Source: Glaciimonas sp. PCH181
Lineage (GTDB): Bacteria > Pseudomonadota > Gammaproteobacteria > Burkholderiales > Burkholderiaceae_D
Reading direction: 5' to 3'
DNA length: 64,000 nucleotides
Assembly: GCF_003056055.1 (NCBI RefSeq)
Contig: NZ_PYFP01000003.1
Coordinates: 62,001-126,000, forward strand
The number at the start of each line of letters is the position of its first letter. Within the stretch, counting starts at the first letter, position 1. Below the pieces are notes generated by a model. That model saw nothing but the letters and a program-made list of their open reading frames with translations. It ran no database searches and was not told where the DNA came from. Made by a program: the position numbers and the translations under genes. Shown here piece by piece: positions 1-10,360 of this stretch.

Positions 1-597
1 GCTGTACGAAAAATCGGCCTCCAGCTGATTCAACGGTAAATTGATTGCCTTGATGCGTTCACGCGTAGCACCGGTTGACGATTCGTCATATCTGCCGGAA
101 ATAATCGCGTTATGCAGTTGGCTAGCCTCGGCATTCAGACTTTCTATATGGCCATCGGCCTCAGCCCAAATCGCAATCACCCCCTCCATGAAAGAAATAT
201 TTCGAAAATTTCGAAACAAACTGATCATGCCCGGTATGTCATCGGGATGGCTTTGTCCGCGCAGAAGAGCCAGGCGCGCAAGGTTTAGATCAGGGTTTGT
301 TTTCTCCAGCTCCAGGCGCGCATCGCGGCCACCAAGTGGGATGGCAATTTCCTTTAGGTAAGCCTGGTATTGCGCCTGATCCCGGGTATTGGAATACTCT
401 AGTAAGTGCGCGACCGCATCCTTTTGCGCCTTCGAATACACACTTTCGCCGGTCACAAAACTGCGAACGGACGACAGGATATCCAGGCTAAACGCCCCTA
501 AGCCGATAAGCAGCGCAGCAGTCGCCAGCAACGGCCAGATTACTTTAATCCAATGCCAGGTGGATTCAATTTTCAAAAACGTAATTAGTCGATGCAT
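1..597 (-). CDS. Membrane sensor/signalling protein, N-terminal part (cut by window edge)
   Basis: An open frame of 199 codons runs from an ATG at 597 to base 1 without a stop, so the protein continues outside the window. It starts with a short basic cytoplasmic stretch, followed by one hydrophobic segment at about residues 18-42 (core WPLLATAALLIGLGAF). A soluble, probably periplasmic, helical region of at least 150 residues follows. This layout is typical of the sensor part of chemoreceptors, diguanylate cyclases/phosphodiesterases or histidine kinases, but the output domain lies off the window and cannot be named. No strong Shine-Dalgarno sequence is visible before this ATG. That it is a real coding frame is fairly sure; its function is inference. 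Confidence 0.65.
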   Translation of the reverse strand, partial: MHRLITFLKIESTWHWIKVIWPLLATAALLIGLGAFSLDILSSVRSFVTGESVYSKAQKDAVAHLLEYSNTRDQAQYQAYLKEIAIPLGGRDARLELEKTNPDLNLARLALLRGQSHPDDIPGMISLFRNFRNISFMEGVIAIWAEADGHIESLNAEASQLHNAIISGRYDESSTGATRERIKAINLPLNQLEADFSYS

Positions 598-868
598 AGC
601 AAGACTGGAGCTTAAGAAAAGAAAATTAGCAGGCCAATGGTCTCAAACCCTTGAATCAAGCAGGTTAAGGATGTGTTTCAGGCAGTAGGTGCAAGATATA
701 TCCAGACGGATTTATCATAGACTGAATGGTTTCTGAAATGTAATTTTTGTATTCCACGGAAAAAGGGATAGAAGATCAATCGCCTTGTTCTGCATGAAAA
801 GACATACGAATTAGAACAAAAAAAAAAAATTTGTCCAAGTTATCTTTTCAGAAACATCAATTTATTAT
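598..868. other. Non-coding spacer, AT-rich
   Basis: AT-rich spacer between the edge gene and the doubtful small frame. It holds an A-tract at about 819-830. I see no convincing gene, RNA or terminator in it. It probably contains the promoter of the edge gene. Confidence 0.4.
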
Positions 869-1162
869 TCAATTTGTTGTTCTTAGCTCGAAAGTCTTAC
901 CAGCGCGCAACTCCCAGGCAATAATTTGACGAAAATCGCTTTTAACAGCGCCTTTTCGCCACTCCGCTATGACCTGATGACCATCATCGTATCCCTCGTT
1001 TGGCGCTTCAAACGGCCCCGGATGCAAGACATCTTTGCACTTTTCGCCTCCCTGTAAGGTTCTGTAAGTTTCAAGCAAGATTTGCGTAAGGTTGTAGTCG
1101 CACACTCCATCCGTCCAGACATATAAAAAACGGATGCGAATTCTATTTTTTACATCAAACAT
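869..1162 (-). CDS. Hypothetical small protein (doubtful)
   Basis: A 97-codon frame from an ATG at 1162; the frame could extend upstream to a TTG at 1204. The product is mixed in composition, with no signal peptide or membrane segment. Its C-terminal half, with a DGHQVIAEW-like stretch followed by a short beta-rich tail, faintly recalls NTF2/SnoaL-like folds, but I do not recognise a family. There is no good ribosome binding site, and it overlaps the region where the promoter of the downstream transporter must lie. It could be a gene remnant or a chance frame. Confidence 0.25.
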   Translation of the reverse strand: MFDVKNRIRIRFLYVWTDGVCDYNLTQILLETYRTLQGGEKCKDVLHPGPFEAPNEGYDDGHQVIAEWRKGAVKSDFRQIIAWELRAGKTFELRTTN

Positions 1163-1231
1163 GGCGCGCAGAGGCGTCGGGTATAAAGCATAGGGTTGGC
1201 CCAAACAAAATTAATAATCAAGGAGACAAGT

Positions 1232-2902
1232 ATGGCGACCAGTATTGCGACAGGGAGTATTCCTTCACGCGGCATTACGGCAGAGGAACGGAAGGTCATT
1301 TTTGCATCGTCCCTCGGCACAGTATTCGAATGGTATGACTTTTACTTATACGGCTCGCTGGCGGCAATTATCGCTAAACAGTTTTTTTCAGGAACCGACC
1401 CTAACACCGCCTTCATCTTTGCCTTGCTGGCATTTGCTGCCGGTTTTATCGTGCGACCTTTCGGCGCATTGGTCTTTGGTCGCCTAGGCGACATGATTGG
1501 CCGAAAATACACATTTTTAGTCACCATTTTGATCATGGGCGCATCCACTTTTATTGTGGGTATTTTGCCGAATTACAACTCAATCGGTATCGCGGCCCCG
1601 ATTATTCTGGTGGCCTTGCGTATCCTGCAAGGTCTGGCCTTAGGTGGTGAATACGGTGGCGCTGCCACGTATGTCGCCGAACATGCGCCGAATGATAAAC
1701 GCGGTGCTTTTACCGCCTGGATTCAAACCACTGCAACCGTGGGTTTATTCTTGTCTCTGCTAGTCATTTTGGGCGTACGTACTTCGATCGGCGAAGAAGC
1801 ATTTGCTGACTGGGGCTGGCGTATTCCGTTTCTGGTATCCATCGTTTTGCTAGGCATTTCTGTCTGGATCCGCTTATCAATGAGCGAATCGCCAGCCTTT
1901 GTCAAAATGAAAGCAGAAGGAAAAGTCTCAAAAGCACCGTTGACAGAAGCATTCGGCCAATGGAAAAATATGAAACTGGTCATTCTGGCGTTGTTTGGTT
2001 TAACCGCTGGTCAAGCCGTTGTTTGGTACACAGGTCAGTTCTATTCGTTGTTCTTCCTGACTCAAACTTTGAAAGTTGACGGTGCAACTGCCAACATTCT
2101 GATCGCTGTTTCCCTGCTGCTGGCGACGCCTTTCTTCCTGATTTTCGGTACGCTGTCAGACAAAATCGGCCGCAAACCAATTATTCTGGCTGGTTGCCTG
2201 ATTGCAGCACTGACCTATTTTCCGATCTTCTCCGGCCTCACCCACTATGCTAATCCAGCACTGGAAGCCGCATTGAAGAGCGCGCCAGTCGTCGTCACTG
2301 CGGACCCGGCTACTTGCCAGTTCCAGTTCAACCCGACCGGCACCAAGAAGTTCACGTCATCATGCGATATCGCCAAGGCTAAGCTTTCCGCCATGTCGGT
2401 TAACTATGAAAACGTTGCTGGCGCACCAGGTTCATTAGCAACAGTGAAAATTGGTGACAAAACACTGACTTCATATGACGCTAACGGTCTATCGAAAGAA
2501 GATGCCGCAGCCAAGGACAAAGCATTCTCTACCGAATTGTCGAGCGACATCAAAGGCGCTGGATATCCAAGCAAAGCTGATCCTGCGCAGATTAACAAAC
2601 CAATGGTATTGTTACTGTTGTTCATCTTGGTCATCTACGTGACGATGGTGTACGGCCCGATTGCAGCGATGCTGGTGGAAATGTTCCCAACCCGTATCCG
2701 TTACACATCGATGTCACTGCCATATCACATCGGTAACGGTTGGTTTGGTGGCCTGTTGCCAACGACAGCCTTTGCACTGGTGGCCTATAAAGGCGATATT
2801 TATTATGGCCTGTGGTATCCAATCGTGATTGCACTTGCCACTGTTGTGATCGGTATGCTGTTTGTTAAAGAAACCGTCCATAACGACATTTACGCGGAAT
2901 AA
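1232..2902 (+). CDS. MFS transporter, metabolite:H+ symporter (MHS) family
   Basis: A 556-residue, 12-helix inner-membrane symporter. The family signature FEWYDFYLYG lies in helix 1, a GRLGDMIGRKY loop follows helix 2, and a second copy (SDKIGRKP) marks the other half. The start was placed at 1232 because AAGGAGAC lies just upstream; an in-frame ATG at 1196 has no ribosome binding site. Relatives carry proline, betaine or carboxylic acids, and the substrate cannot be read from sequence. An unusual extracytoplasmic insertion of about 120 residues (about 334-456) separates helices 9 and 10; it has two cysteines at about 362 and 378 that could form a disulfide. Monocistronic. Confidence 0.85.
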   Translation: MATSIATGSIPSRGITAEERKVIFASSLGTVFEWYDFYLYGSLAAIIAKQFFSGTDPNTAFIFALLAFAAGFIVRPFGALVFGRLGDMIGRKYTFLVTILIMGASTFIVGILPNYNSIGIAAPIILVALRILQGLALGGEYGGAATYVAEHAPNDKRGAFTAWIQTTATVGLFLSLLVILGVRTSIGEEAFADWGWRIPFLVSIVLLGISVWIRLSMSESPAFVKMKAEGKVSKAPLTEAFGQWKNMKLVILALFGLTAGQAVVWYTGQFYSLFFLTQTLKVDGATANILIAVSLLLATPFFLIFGTLSDKIGRKPIILAGCLIAALTYFPIFSGLTHYANPALEAALKSAPVVVTADPATCQFQFNPTGTKKFTSSCDIAKAKLSAMSVNYENVAGAPGSLATVKIGDKTLTSYDANGLSKEDAAAKDKAFSTELSSDIKGAGYPSKADPAQINKPMVLLLLFILVIYVTMVYGPIAAMLVEMFPTRIRYTSMSLPYHIGNGWFGGLLPTTAFALVAYKGDIYYGLWYPIVIALATVVIGMLFVKETVHNDIYAE

Positions 2903-3330
2903 AGCTAGTAGTTAGCTGAGTTGGCAAAGCGGGATAAAATCGACGGGGAGGGAAACACGATTTATCTCTGCCAAGCCAGCAGGGTCCACCACTAGATCCA
3001 ACAGGCAATCGAGAAGTCGCTGTGACAAAGCATCGTTACAGCAACAACATTTTTTGCCAATTCCTTCAGAGATTTGAGCCGAACAGGTTACCGGACCTGC
3101 TCGGCTTTTTTGTTTTTGCGGCGAGTATTTTCAATCCCCCAGCACAGCTAAGGTAACGGTCATTTCCCCCCATAAAATTTGCCCAAAACAAGCTCGGTTA
3201 AGCACCATCGCTTCTTAGTCCGGTTACTTGCCCTGATTCACGCATCCCTCTCTATACAAATTGGCATTTATGACTGTCCAAAACTGTCAGGATTTGCTAT
3301 CGTCATTAACCATTCCCCAATCCTGAAAAT
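2903..3330. other. Intergenic region with terminator, otherwise empty
   Basis: 428 bp between the MFS gene and purT. It holds a clear intrinsic terminator about 175 bases after the MFS stop, and presumably the purT promoter after it. The long distance from stop to terminator could hide a 3'-derived small RNA, but I see no second structure that supports one. Confidence 0.5.
3076..3117 (+). terminator. Rho-independent terminator
   Basis: Stem AGCCGA-ACAGGT pairs with ACCTGC-TCGGCT around a TACCGG loop, followed by T6 and a further T-rich tail. Oriented with, and downstream of, the MFS transporter gene. Confidence 0.85.
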
Positions 3331-4542
3331 ATGAAGCCACCTGTCAGAATCGGTACACCACTTTCCCCTTCCGCCACTAAAGTCATGCTGTTAGGTTCCG
3401 GCGAACTTGGTAAAGAAGTCATTATTTCGTTGCAACGCCTTGGGGTTGAAGTTATCGCTGTAGACAGATATCCGAATGCGCCCGGCCATCAGGTCGCGCA
3501 TCGCTCGCATGTGATCAATATGACCGATGGCGCAGCGCTGGAAGCCCTGATTGCATTAGAAAAACCGGATTTGGTAGTGCCTGAAATTGAAGCAATTGCG
3601 ACCGAAACGCTAGTAGCGATGGAAGCGGCTGGCAAAATTACCGTAATCCCAACCGCCCGCGCAGTCTGGCTAACGATGAATCGCGAAGGCATCCGCCGTC
3701 TGGCAGGCGAAACACTCGGCCTGGCAACCTCACCTTATCGCTTTGCCAACAATCTCGACGAACTGAAAACTGCTTGCGATGCTATAGGCTTTCCTTGCGT
3801 GATCAAACCGGTGATGTCGTCCTCTGGCAAAGGTCAATCCAAGATCGATAGCGCTAACGATGTGGAAACAGCCTGGGCGCATGCCGCTGCTGGCGGACGC
3901 GTTGATGCGGGTCGTGTGATTGTTGAAGGCTTCATCGACTTTGATTACGAAATCACATTATTGACAGTACGTGCTTTAGAAGCAGACGGCAGCATCAAGA
4001 CCCACTTTTGTGAGCCAATCGGGCACGTTCAGGTCCTCGGCGATTACGTCGAATCCTGGCAGCCGCATCCGATGCATCCCGCAGCGTTAGTGCGTGCACG
4101 CGATATCGCCAAGAAAGTCACAGACAACCTGGGTGGACTGGGTGTTTTCGGGGTCGAATTATTCGTCAAAAACGATATGGTCTGGTTCTCCGAAGTCAGT
4201 CCGCGACCACACGATACCGGCATGGTTACTATGGCGAGCCAACTTCAAAGCGAGTTTGAACTACACGCCAAAGCGATTCTGGGTCTGCCGGTGAATGTCG
4301 CACTCAACAGCCCTGCTGCCTCGGCGGTCATTTATGGCAAGCACGATGCCAAGGGGATCGCGTTTGAAGGTGTGGCCGATGCATTACGTGAGCCTGGTGT
4401 CGATATCCGCTTATTTGGCAAACCGGAATCTTTTGCCCGCCGTCGGATGGGCGTGGCACTGGCGACGGCAAACGACGTTGAAAGCGCACGGGTACGGGCC
4501 AAACAGGCGGCTGCTAAAGTAAAGCCAGTCATCGGAAGTTAG
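3331..4542 (+). CDS. purT: Formate-dependent phosphoribosylglycinamide formyltransferase
   Basis: PurT, 403 residues, close to the family length of about 392. It makes formyl-GAR from GAR, formate and ATP in de novo purine synthesis, without folate. The N-terminal nucleotide-fold loop [12 protein letters not shown] (about 17-28), the PEIEAIATE segment, the ATP-grasp lysine/glycine loop [14 protein letters not shown] and the metal-site segment [14 protein letters not shown] are all present. Cytosolic. The ATG follows a weak ribosome binding site, and its neighbours are unrelated in function. Its own promoter is likely in the preceding gap. Confidence 0.97.
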   Translation: MKPPVRIGTPLSPSATKVMLLGSGELGKEVIISLQRLGVEVIAVDRYPNAPGHQVAHRSHVINMTDGAALEALIALEKPDLVVPEIEAIATETLVAMEAAGKITVIPTARAVWLTMNREGIRRLAGETLGLATSPYRFANNLDELKTACDAIGFPCVIKPVMSSSGKGQSKIDSANDVETAWAHAAAGGRVDAGRVIVEGFIDFDYEITLLTVRALEADGSIKTHFCEPIGHVQVLGDYVESWQPHPMHPAALVRARDIAKKVTDNLGGLGVFGVELFVKNDMVWFSEVSPRPHDTGMVTMASQLQSEFELHAKAILGLPVNVALNSPAASAVIYGKHDAKGIAFEGVADALREPGVDIRLFGKPESFARRRMGVALATANDVESARVRAKQAAAKVKPVIGS

Positions 4543-4615
4543 CTATATCTGCGGTAAATGGCGATGGCGCAATAAGCGTAAATAGCTAATAAAATAAATT
4601 GAGACTCACACAAGA

Positions 4616-4639
4616 CCGCTCCGCAGCGCGACGGAGCGG
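4616..4639. terminator. Stem-loop downstream of purT
   Basis: CCGCTCCG and CGGAGCGG form a perfect 8-bp GC-rich stem with an 8-base loop, 73 bases after the purT stop. No T-tract follows, so it may stabilise the 3' end or act as a weak terminator. Confidence 0.45.
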
Positions 4640-4711
4640 CTTGCGCTACACTAATCCACCTTTTCCTCTTGTAATGAGAGCAATCCGCTTTTCTACATTC
4701 ATCTATTCACT

Positions 4712-6313
4712 ATGAAATTCGATGTCGCCATTATCGGTAGCGGCCTGGCCGGTCTCTCTGTTGCTCTCCACCTTGCAGAAAAAAGTAAGGTGGTGGTCAT
4801 TTCCAAACGCGCACTTCTAGACGGTGCCAGCAATTGGGCGCAAGGCGGTATCGCTGCGGTGCTCGATTCTGGAGATAGTTATGAAGAGCACATTTCTGAC
4901 ACGCTGGTGGCGGGCGGCGGTTTGTGCGATGAAGGCGCGACGCGTTACATCGTGGAACATGGCCGCGAGGCAATTGAATGGCTGATTGCGCAAGGTGTGC
5001 CGTTCACGCCGGATGCCAGCGCGGAGATGGGTTTCCATCTCACCCGTGAAGGCGGCCACAGCCAGCGCCGGATTATTCATGCGGCCGATGCTACAGGGCA
5101 CGCGGTGCAAGTCACGCTGGAACAAAAAGTCCGCGCGCATCCAAACATTACGTTACTTGAGGATCATTATGCGATTGATCTGATCACCTCGACCAAGATT
5201 GATGCCAAAGGGACGACGCCGCATTGCCTCGGGTTGTATGCCAAAAACGTCAAGACCGGCAAAGTACTGACAATCAGCGCCGATCATACGGTGATGGCTA
5301 CTGGCGGTGCTGGCAAAGTCTATTTGTACACGACCAATCCTGACACTGCCACTGGCGACGGGATTGCGATGGCATGGCGGGCGGGCTGCCGTGTTGCCAA
5401 CATGGAATTCATTCAGTTTCATCCAACTTGTTTGTACCATCCGTATGCTAAGTCGTTTTTGATCACGGAGGCAATCCGTGGTGAAGGTGGTTTGTTGAAA
5501 TTGCCGGACACTGAGGGCGAAGATGCAGGCCGACGTTTTATGCCGGATCATGATGAGCGCGAAGAACTGGCGCCACGCGATATCGTGGCGCGGGCGATTG
5601 ACTTTGAGATGAAAAAACGTGGTTTAGATCATGTTGATCTGGATATCAGCCATAAATCGCCGGAATTTTTGCAAGAACATTTTCCGACGATTTATGCGCG
5701 TTGTTTGGAATTGGGGATTGATATTACTAAGCAACCGATTCCGGTTGTGCCTGCGGTGCATTTTACCTGCGGGGGTGTGGTGACGGATTTGAATGGTAGG
5801 ACTGACTTGCCGGGCTTGTATGCAGTTGGCGAGACTGCTTATACAGGCTTGCATGGGGCTAATCGGTTGGCTAGCAATTCACTGTTAGAGTGCGTTGTTA
5901 TTGGGCGCGCGACTGCGAAATATATCGAGCAGCAACCGAAGCCTAAAGCACATCCGCTTCCGGCTTGGGATGAAAGCCGTGTTACTGACGCTGATGAAGA
6001 AGTAGTTATCGCGCATAACTGGGATGAGCTGCGGCGGTTTATGTGGAATTATGTTGGGATTGTCCGGACGAATAAACGTTTGGAACGGGCGCAACATCGG
6101 ATTCGATTGTTGAAGGAAGAAATCGACGAGTATTACGCGCATTTTCGGATTAGCCGGGATTTGCTGGAGTTGCGTAATTTAGTGCAGGTGGCTTCGTTGA
6201 TTGTTGAGAGTGCGTTGTCACGACGTGAGAGTCGGGGGTTGCATTATAGTCAGGATTATCCTGAGACTTTAGCTAAGGCTTTGCCTACGGTTTTGACGCC
6301 TGAACGGCGGTGA
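4712..6313 (+). CDS. nadB: L-aspartate oxidase
   Basis: NadB, 533 residues, oxidises L-aspartate to iminoaspartate, the first step of de novo NAD synthesis. It has the N-terminal FAD-binding motif [17 protein letters not shown] (about 7-23), the flavin/substrate segments SNWAQGGIA and [14 protein letters not shown] HLTREGGHS, the GGAGKVY stretch, and the late [16 protein letters not shown] motif. The C-terminal helical domain is complete. It converges on nadC, with only 134 bases between the two stops. The 3' half differs strongly in codon choice from the 5' half: by my count 48 of the last 54 codons end in G or T, against 26 of the first 54. This rises towards the palindromic element that follows. 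Confidence 0.97.
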   Translation: MKFDVAIIGSGLAGLSVALHLAEKSKVVVISKRALLDGASNWAQGGIAAVLDSGDSYEEHISDTLVAGGGLCDEGATRYIVEHGREAIEWLIAQGVPFTPDASAEMGFHLTREGGHSQRRIIHAADATGHAVQVTLEQKVRAHPNITLLEDHYAIDLITSTKIDAKGTTPHCLGLYAKNVKTGKVLTISADHTVMATGGAGKVYLYTTNPDTATGDGIAMAWRAGCRVANMEFIQFHPTCLYHPYAKSFLITEAIRGEGGLLKLPDTEGEDAGRRFMPDHDEREELAPRDIVARAIDFEMKKRGLDHVDLDISHKSPEFLQEHFPTIYARCLELGIDITKQPIPVVPAVHFTCGGVVTDLNGRTDLPGLYAVGETAYTGLHGANRLASNSLLECVVIGRATAKYIEQQPKPKAHPLPAWDESRVTDADEEVVIAHNWDELRRFMWNYVGIVRTNKRLERAQHRIRLLKEEIDEYYAHFRISRDLLELRNLVQVASLIVESALSRRESRGLHYSQDYPETLAKALPTVLTPERR

Positions 6314-6322
6314 GTTTGGGGA

Positions 6323-6437
6323 CGGTTTCGGTTGGAGGTAATTGAAACGGGTTTTTCTCCGTGGAGTCAAGCCGGGGGCGGCCCGGCAAAGCCTCCACCG
6401 AGCGCTAACCGTTTCAGCAACCAACAAGCCGAAACCG
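6323..6437. repeat. Palindromic intergenic element, copy A
   Basis: A 115-bp imperfect palindrome fills the gap between the convergent nadB and nadC genes. Outer arms at 6323-6362 and 6397-6437 pair over about 40 bases. Inside them are CTCCGTGGAG against CTCCACCGAG and an apical GCCGGG/CCCGGC hairpin. The 18-mer AAACGGGTTTTTCTCCGT (6345-6362) recurs exactly in copy B on the other strand, and the right arms of the two copies are also alike. It could act as a bidirectional terminator, but the conserved sequence suggests a mobile or dispersed repeat family. No coding capacity. Confidence 0.85.
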
Positions 6438-6447
6438 AACGATCAAC

Positions 6448-7332
6448 CTACTCCACTATCCTCAAGGAATAATCAGCAGCCCGAATATCCTTAGTCAAAC
6501 TTCCAATAGAAATCCGGTCAACCCCGATCTCGGCGATAGCCCGAACAGTCTCCATATTGATCCCACCAGAAGCCTCCAACAACGCCCGACCGGCAGTCAC
6601 ACGAACTGCATCCCGCATCGCATCCAGACTAAAATTATCCAGCAAAACAGACGTAGCGCCAGCTGCCAAAGCCTCATCCAGCTGCACCAGACTTTCCACC
6701 TCAACCTGAATCGTCACACCAGCATTCAGGTTTTGCGCGGCAAGCATCGCCGCACTAATCCCACCAGCCGCAGCAATATGATTTTCTTTAATCAAAATCC
6801 CGTCATACAACGCCAATCGCTGATTATGCCCACCACCAACACGCACCGCATATTTCTGCGCCAAACGCAAACCCGGCAAGGTCTTACGCGTATCCAGAAT
6901 CTGCGCTTTAGTATCCGCAATCAGATCAACATACTTGCGCGTAGCAGTCGCCACGCCCGATAACAATTGCAAGAAATTAAGCGAACCGCGCTCGGCAGTC
7001 AGTAAGCTGCGGGCTGGGGCAGAAATATCACAAACGGGGCTATCAGCCGCCATCACATCGCCCTCGGCATAATGCCACTCAATCCGAATCCGGCTGTCCA
7101 GCCGCTGCATTACCGCCTCAAACCAAGGCGCGCCGCACAAAACTGCTTCCTCACGCACGATCACACGTGCTTTCACCATATCATCGGCAGGCACCAACAT
7201 ACCGGTGAAATCCCCAATCCCAACATCTTCGGCAATCGCCGCATTGATATTGTTTTCAAAGGCGGTCTGCAATGCTTGATCAAACGGTGCAAAACGATTC
7301 GTTAATGTGCTGCTATTGATAGGCGAACTCAT
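6448..7332 (-). CDS. nadC: Nicotinate-nucleotide pyrophosphorylase (quinolinate phosphoribosyltransferase)
   Basis: NadC, 294 residues, converts quinolinate and PRPP to nicotinate mononucleotide. Family landmarks are [10 protein letters not shown] near the N-terminus, [12 protein letters not shown] with the substrate-binding arginines (about 145-156), [13 protein letters not shown], and the glycine-rich EASGGI and DRISIGSLT phosphate-binding strands at the C-terminus. Its ATG overlaps the nadA stop by four bases (ATGA), so the two are translationally coupled. Its 3' end, like that of nadB facing it, is enriched in codons ending in G or T (44 of the last 54 by my count, against 35 of the first 54). 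Confidence 0.96.
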   Translation of the reverse strand: MSSPINSSTLTNRFAPFDQALQTAFENNINAAIAEDVGIGDFTGMLVPADDMVKARVIVREEAVLCGAPWFEAVMQRLDSRIRIEWHYAEGDVMAADSPVCDISAPARSLLTAERGSLNFLQLLSGVATATRKYVDLIADTKAQILDTRKTLPGLRLAQKYAVRVGGGHNQRLALYDGILIKENHIAAAGGISAAMLAAQNLNAGVTIQVEVESLVQLDEALAAGATSVLLDNFSLDAMRDAVRVTAGRALLEASGGINMETVRAIAEIGVDRISIGSLTKDIRAADYSLRIVE

Positions 7333-8469
7333 GCGGGGCCGATTCCTGAAAATAATGTTTGCTCTTGCGCCAGATCGCTGGACGGACGGGTGTTGGCTTT
7401 ACGCGCTGCGGCAAAATCCAGCATGCGATCGATGCTGACCACAGCCTTGCGGCTGATCTCGGTATCGACGTGTATTTCATTGCTGCCGGATTCCAGCACA
7501 TCGGCCAGATTCTGTAAGCCATTCATCGCCATCCACGGACACTGCGCACAACTCTTGCAAGTGGCGCTATTGCCAGCAGTCGGCGCATCGATAAACCGCT
7601 TGCCGGGCGCAGCCATGCGCATTTTATGCAAAATACCATTATCGGTGGCGACGATGAACTCATCGGCGTCCAAAGTCTGGGCGGCGGCGATCAATTGTGA
7701 AGTAGAGCCGACAACATCGGCCTGATCCACTACATCTTGCGGTGACTCCGGGTGAACCAACACTTTTGCGTTGGGATGCTCACGCCGCAATATCTCTAGC
7801 TCAACGCCTTTAAACTCATCATGCACCAGACAAGACCCCTGCCATAGCAGCATATCCGCGCCGGTTTTTTTTCTGAATGTAACCACCCAAATGCTTATCT
7901 GGCGCCCAGAGTATCTTCTTACCTTGCGCATGCAGATGCGCGACGATATCCAATCCAATTGAGGAAGTTACCATCCAGTCGGCACGAGCCTTTACAGCGG
8001 CACTGGTATTGGCATACACCACCACGGTGCGATCCGGATGTGCATCGCAAAAAGCACTAAATTCATCGGCTGGACAGCCCAAATCCAACGAACACGTAGC
8101 ATCCAGATCGGGCATCAACACACGCTTGTGCGGACTAAGGATTTTGGAGGTTTCTCCCATAAACTTAACACCTGCAACCACCAGCGTTTGCGCCGGATGA
8201 TCGCGCCCGAAGCGGGCCATTTCCAGCGAATCCGAAACGCAACCGCCGGTTTCTTCGGCTAAGTCCTGCAAGTCGGCGTCGACATAATAATGGGCGACCA
8301 ATACCGCTTGTTTCTCAATCAGCAGGCGTTTAATCCGCGCTTTAAGGGCATCTTTTTCCTGCGGCGAAGGGATGGCTGCGACACGCGCCCAGGCTTGCGC
8401 AGTACAACTGCTGCCCTGGGCCATTTGCGGTCGCTCGAATTCTACGGCTTTGATAAGTTGGGATGGCAT
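7329..8469 (-). pseudogene. nadA: Quinolinate synthase, split by a +1-base frameshift
   Basis: NadA condenses iminoaspartate with dihydroxyacetone phosphate to quinolinate, using a [4Fe-4S] cluster. The expected protein is here in two frames. From ATG 8469 it reads through the cluster cysteine region [11 protein letters not shown] to GGYIQKK, then shifts. The rest ([19 protein letters not shown], then [10 protein letters not shown]) is in the next frame and ends at 7329. The join is a run of eight A on the coding strand (7865-7872); seven would restore a normal 379-residue enzyme. All three cluster cysteine regions are otherwise intact, so the damage is recent, a sequencing error, or tolerated by slippage. 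As written, the upstream frame stops at 7819. Start 8469 was chosen over an upstream in-frame codon at 8571 because homologues begin near here. Confidence 0.9.
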
Positions 8470-8703
8470 GACGATAATGAACCTGATATCTGGTGAGAGG
8501 CCAAAATAAAAACAAACGAGATTGTAAAACGTCATCTTAGACGACTGACGGGGGAGTAATTTTACTGCCAATGTTGCATCGTTGCTGCGATATTGATTTA
8601 TTGCCAGTCAGAATGTCTACGTCCCGTCCCGATAGACAACATAAATCGCACATCTGCGAACATCGAACGTCAACACGCGCAGCCAAAGACAAATTGCAAG
8701 CAA

Positions 8704-8736
8704 TAAAAAAGCGCACCACAGGATGACTGGTGCGCT
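8704..8736 (-). terminator. Rho-independent terminator of ybiT
   Basis: On the minus strand AGCGCACCA pairs with TGGTGCGCT around a short loop, followed by T6. It lies 23 bases after the ybiT stop and separates that gene from nadA. Confidence 0.9.
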
Positions 8737-8758
8737 CTTTGTTATCGTTTTCAATCAG

Positions 8759-10360
8759 TTATTCAATACCCTGACTGCTGAGGTAATCCTCATAATTGCC
8801 ACGGAAATCAATGACTTCATTCTCTTTCACTTCCAGAATGCGCGTCGCCAGCGAGGATACAAATTCACGGTCATGCGATACGAAAATCAGCGTGCCAGCG
8901 TATTTATCGAGCGCAATATTCAGCGATTCGATCGATTCCATGTCCATATGGTTCGTTGGCTCATCCATCAACAAAATGTTATGACGACCCAACATCAGCT
9001 TGCCGTAGGTCATCCGACCTTTTTCACCACCGGACAACACTTTTACTGATTTTTTGACATCGTCGCCACTGAACAACAACCGTCCCAGAATCGAGCGAAC
9101 CGCCTGATCGTCATCGCCTTCTTGCGTCCACGCGCCCATCCAGTCAGTCAGCGTGATATCGACAGCAAAGTTTTCGGTAGGATCTTGCGGCATATAACCA
9201 ACGTTGGCGTTTTCCGCCCACTTTACCAAGCCAGTATCCGGCTCTAACGCGCAAACATCCGGCCCGCCGATACTGCGCAACAATGTTGTTTTACCGGCAC
9301 CGTTGGCGCCGATGATCGCAATACGCTCGCCAGCCTCGACCATGATGCTAAAGTTTTTAAATAGAGTGCGGTCATAGCTCTTGCCAATGCTTTGCACATC
9401 CACCGCCAGACGATGGAGTTTTTTCTCGCCATCGAAACGGATAAAGGGATTAGCACGGCTGGAAGGTTTCAGATCTTCGACCTTGATTTTTTCGATTTGC
9501 TTGGCACGCGAAGTCGCCTGACGCGCCTTAGATTTATTCGCCGCAAAACGACGTACAAAGTCCTGCAATTCTGCGACCTTGTCCTTGGCTTTGGCATTTA
9601 CGGATAATTGCTGGGCCCGCGCTTGCGTCGACGCCAACATATAGTCATCGTAATTACCCGGATATACCTTCAATGTGCCGTAATCCATATCGGCCATGTG
9701 GGTACAAACCTGATTCAAGAAGTGACGATCATGGGAAATGATGATCATGGTCGAATTGCGCTGATTCAGCACGTCTTCTAACCAGCGAATGGTGTTGATA
9801 TCCAAGTTATTGGTTGGCTCATCCAGCAGCAAAATATCTGGATTAGAGAACAGCGCCTGTGCCAGCAATACGCGCAACTTCCAGCCCGGTGCGACATTGC
9901 TCATTGGACCTTTATGTTGATCCATGGCAACGCCAACCCCTAACAACAACTCCCCGGCACGCGATTCGGCGGTGTAACCGTCGTATTCTGCGAATTTTGC
10001 CTCTAGTTCGGCGGCCTTCATGTAGTCATCGTCGGTGGCTTCGGGATTAGCATAAATCGCATCGCGCTCAGCCATCGCTGCCCACATCTCGGTGTGGCCC
10101 ATCATTACGACATCGAGCACGCGCATTTCTTCAAACGCGAACTGATCCTGACGCAATTTACCCAAACGCTCATGCGGGTCTAGCATCACATTGCCAGCCG
10201 ACGGGTCCAGATCGCTGCCCAAAATCTTCATGAAAGTTGACTTACCGCAACCATTGGCGCCAATCAAGCCATAACGGTTGCCATCGCCAAATTTAACTGA
10301 AATGTTTTCAAACAACGGCTTGGCGCCGAACTGCATCGTAATATTTGCGGTGGATAACAC
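8759..10360 (-). CDS. ybiT: ABC-F family ATPase, YbiT type
   Basis: A soluble ABC-F protein of 533 residues with two ATP-binding domains and no membrane domain. Such proteins bind near the ribosomal E site. Domain 1 has Walker [10 protein letters not shown] (about 34-42) and Walker [13 protein letters not shown]. Its signature is the degenerate [11 protein letters not shown] that is typical of YbiT rather than LSGGQ. Domain 2 has GANGAGKTT, the full LSGGEKGR signature and [11 protein letters not shown]. Between them lies the charged linker ([16 protein letters not shown] and onwards). Length and motifs match E. coli YbiT (530 residues). Single gene with its own terminator. Confidence 0.92.
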   Translation of the reverse strand: MLSTANITMQFGAKPLFENISVKFGDGNRYGLIGANGCGKSTFMKILGSDLDPSAGNVMLDPHERLGKLRQDQFAFEEMRVLDVVMMGHTEMWAAMAERDAIYANPEATDDDYMKAAELEAKFAEYDGYTAESRAGELLLGVGVAMDQHKGPMSNVAPGWKLRVLLAQALFSNPDILLLDEPTNNLDINTIRWLEDVLNQRNSTMIIISHDRHFLNQVCTHMADMDYGTLKVYPGNYDDYMLASTQARAQQLSVNAKAKDKVAELQDFVRRFAANKSKARQATSRAKQIEKIKVEDLKPSSRANPFIRFDGEKKLHRLAVDVQSIGKSYDRTLFKNFSIMVEAGERIAIIGANGAGKTTLLRSIGGPDVCALEPDTGLVKWAENANVGYMPQDPTENFAVDITLTDWMGAWTQEGDDDQAVRSILGRLLFSGDDVKKSVKVLSGGEKGRMTYGKLMLGRHNILLMDEPTNHMDMESIESLNIALDKYAGTLIFVSHDREFVSSLATRILEVKENEVIDFRGNYEDYLSSQGIE

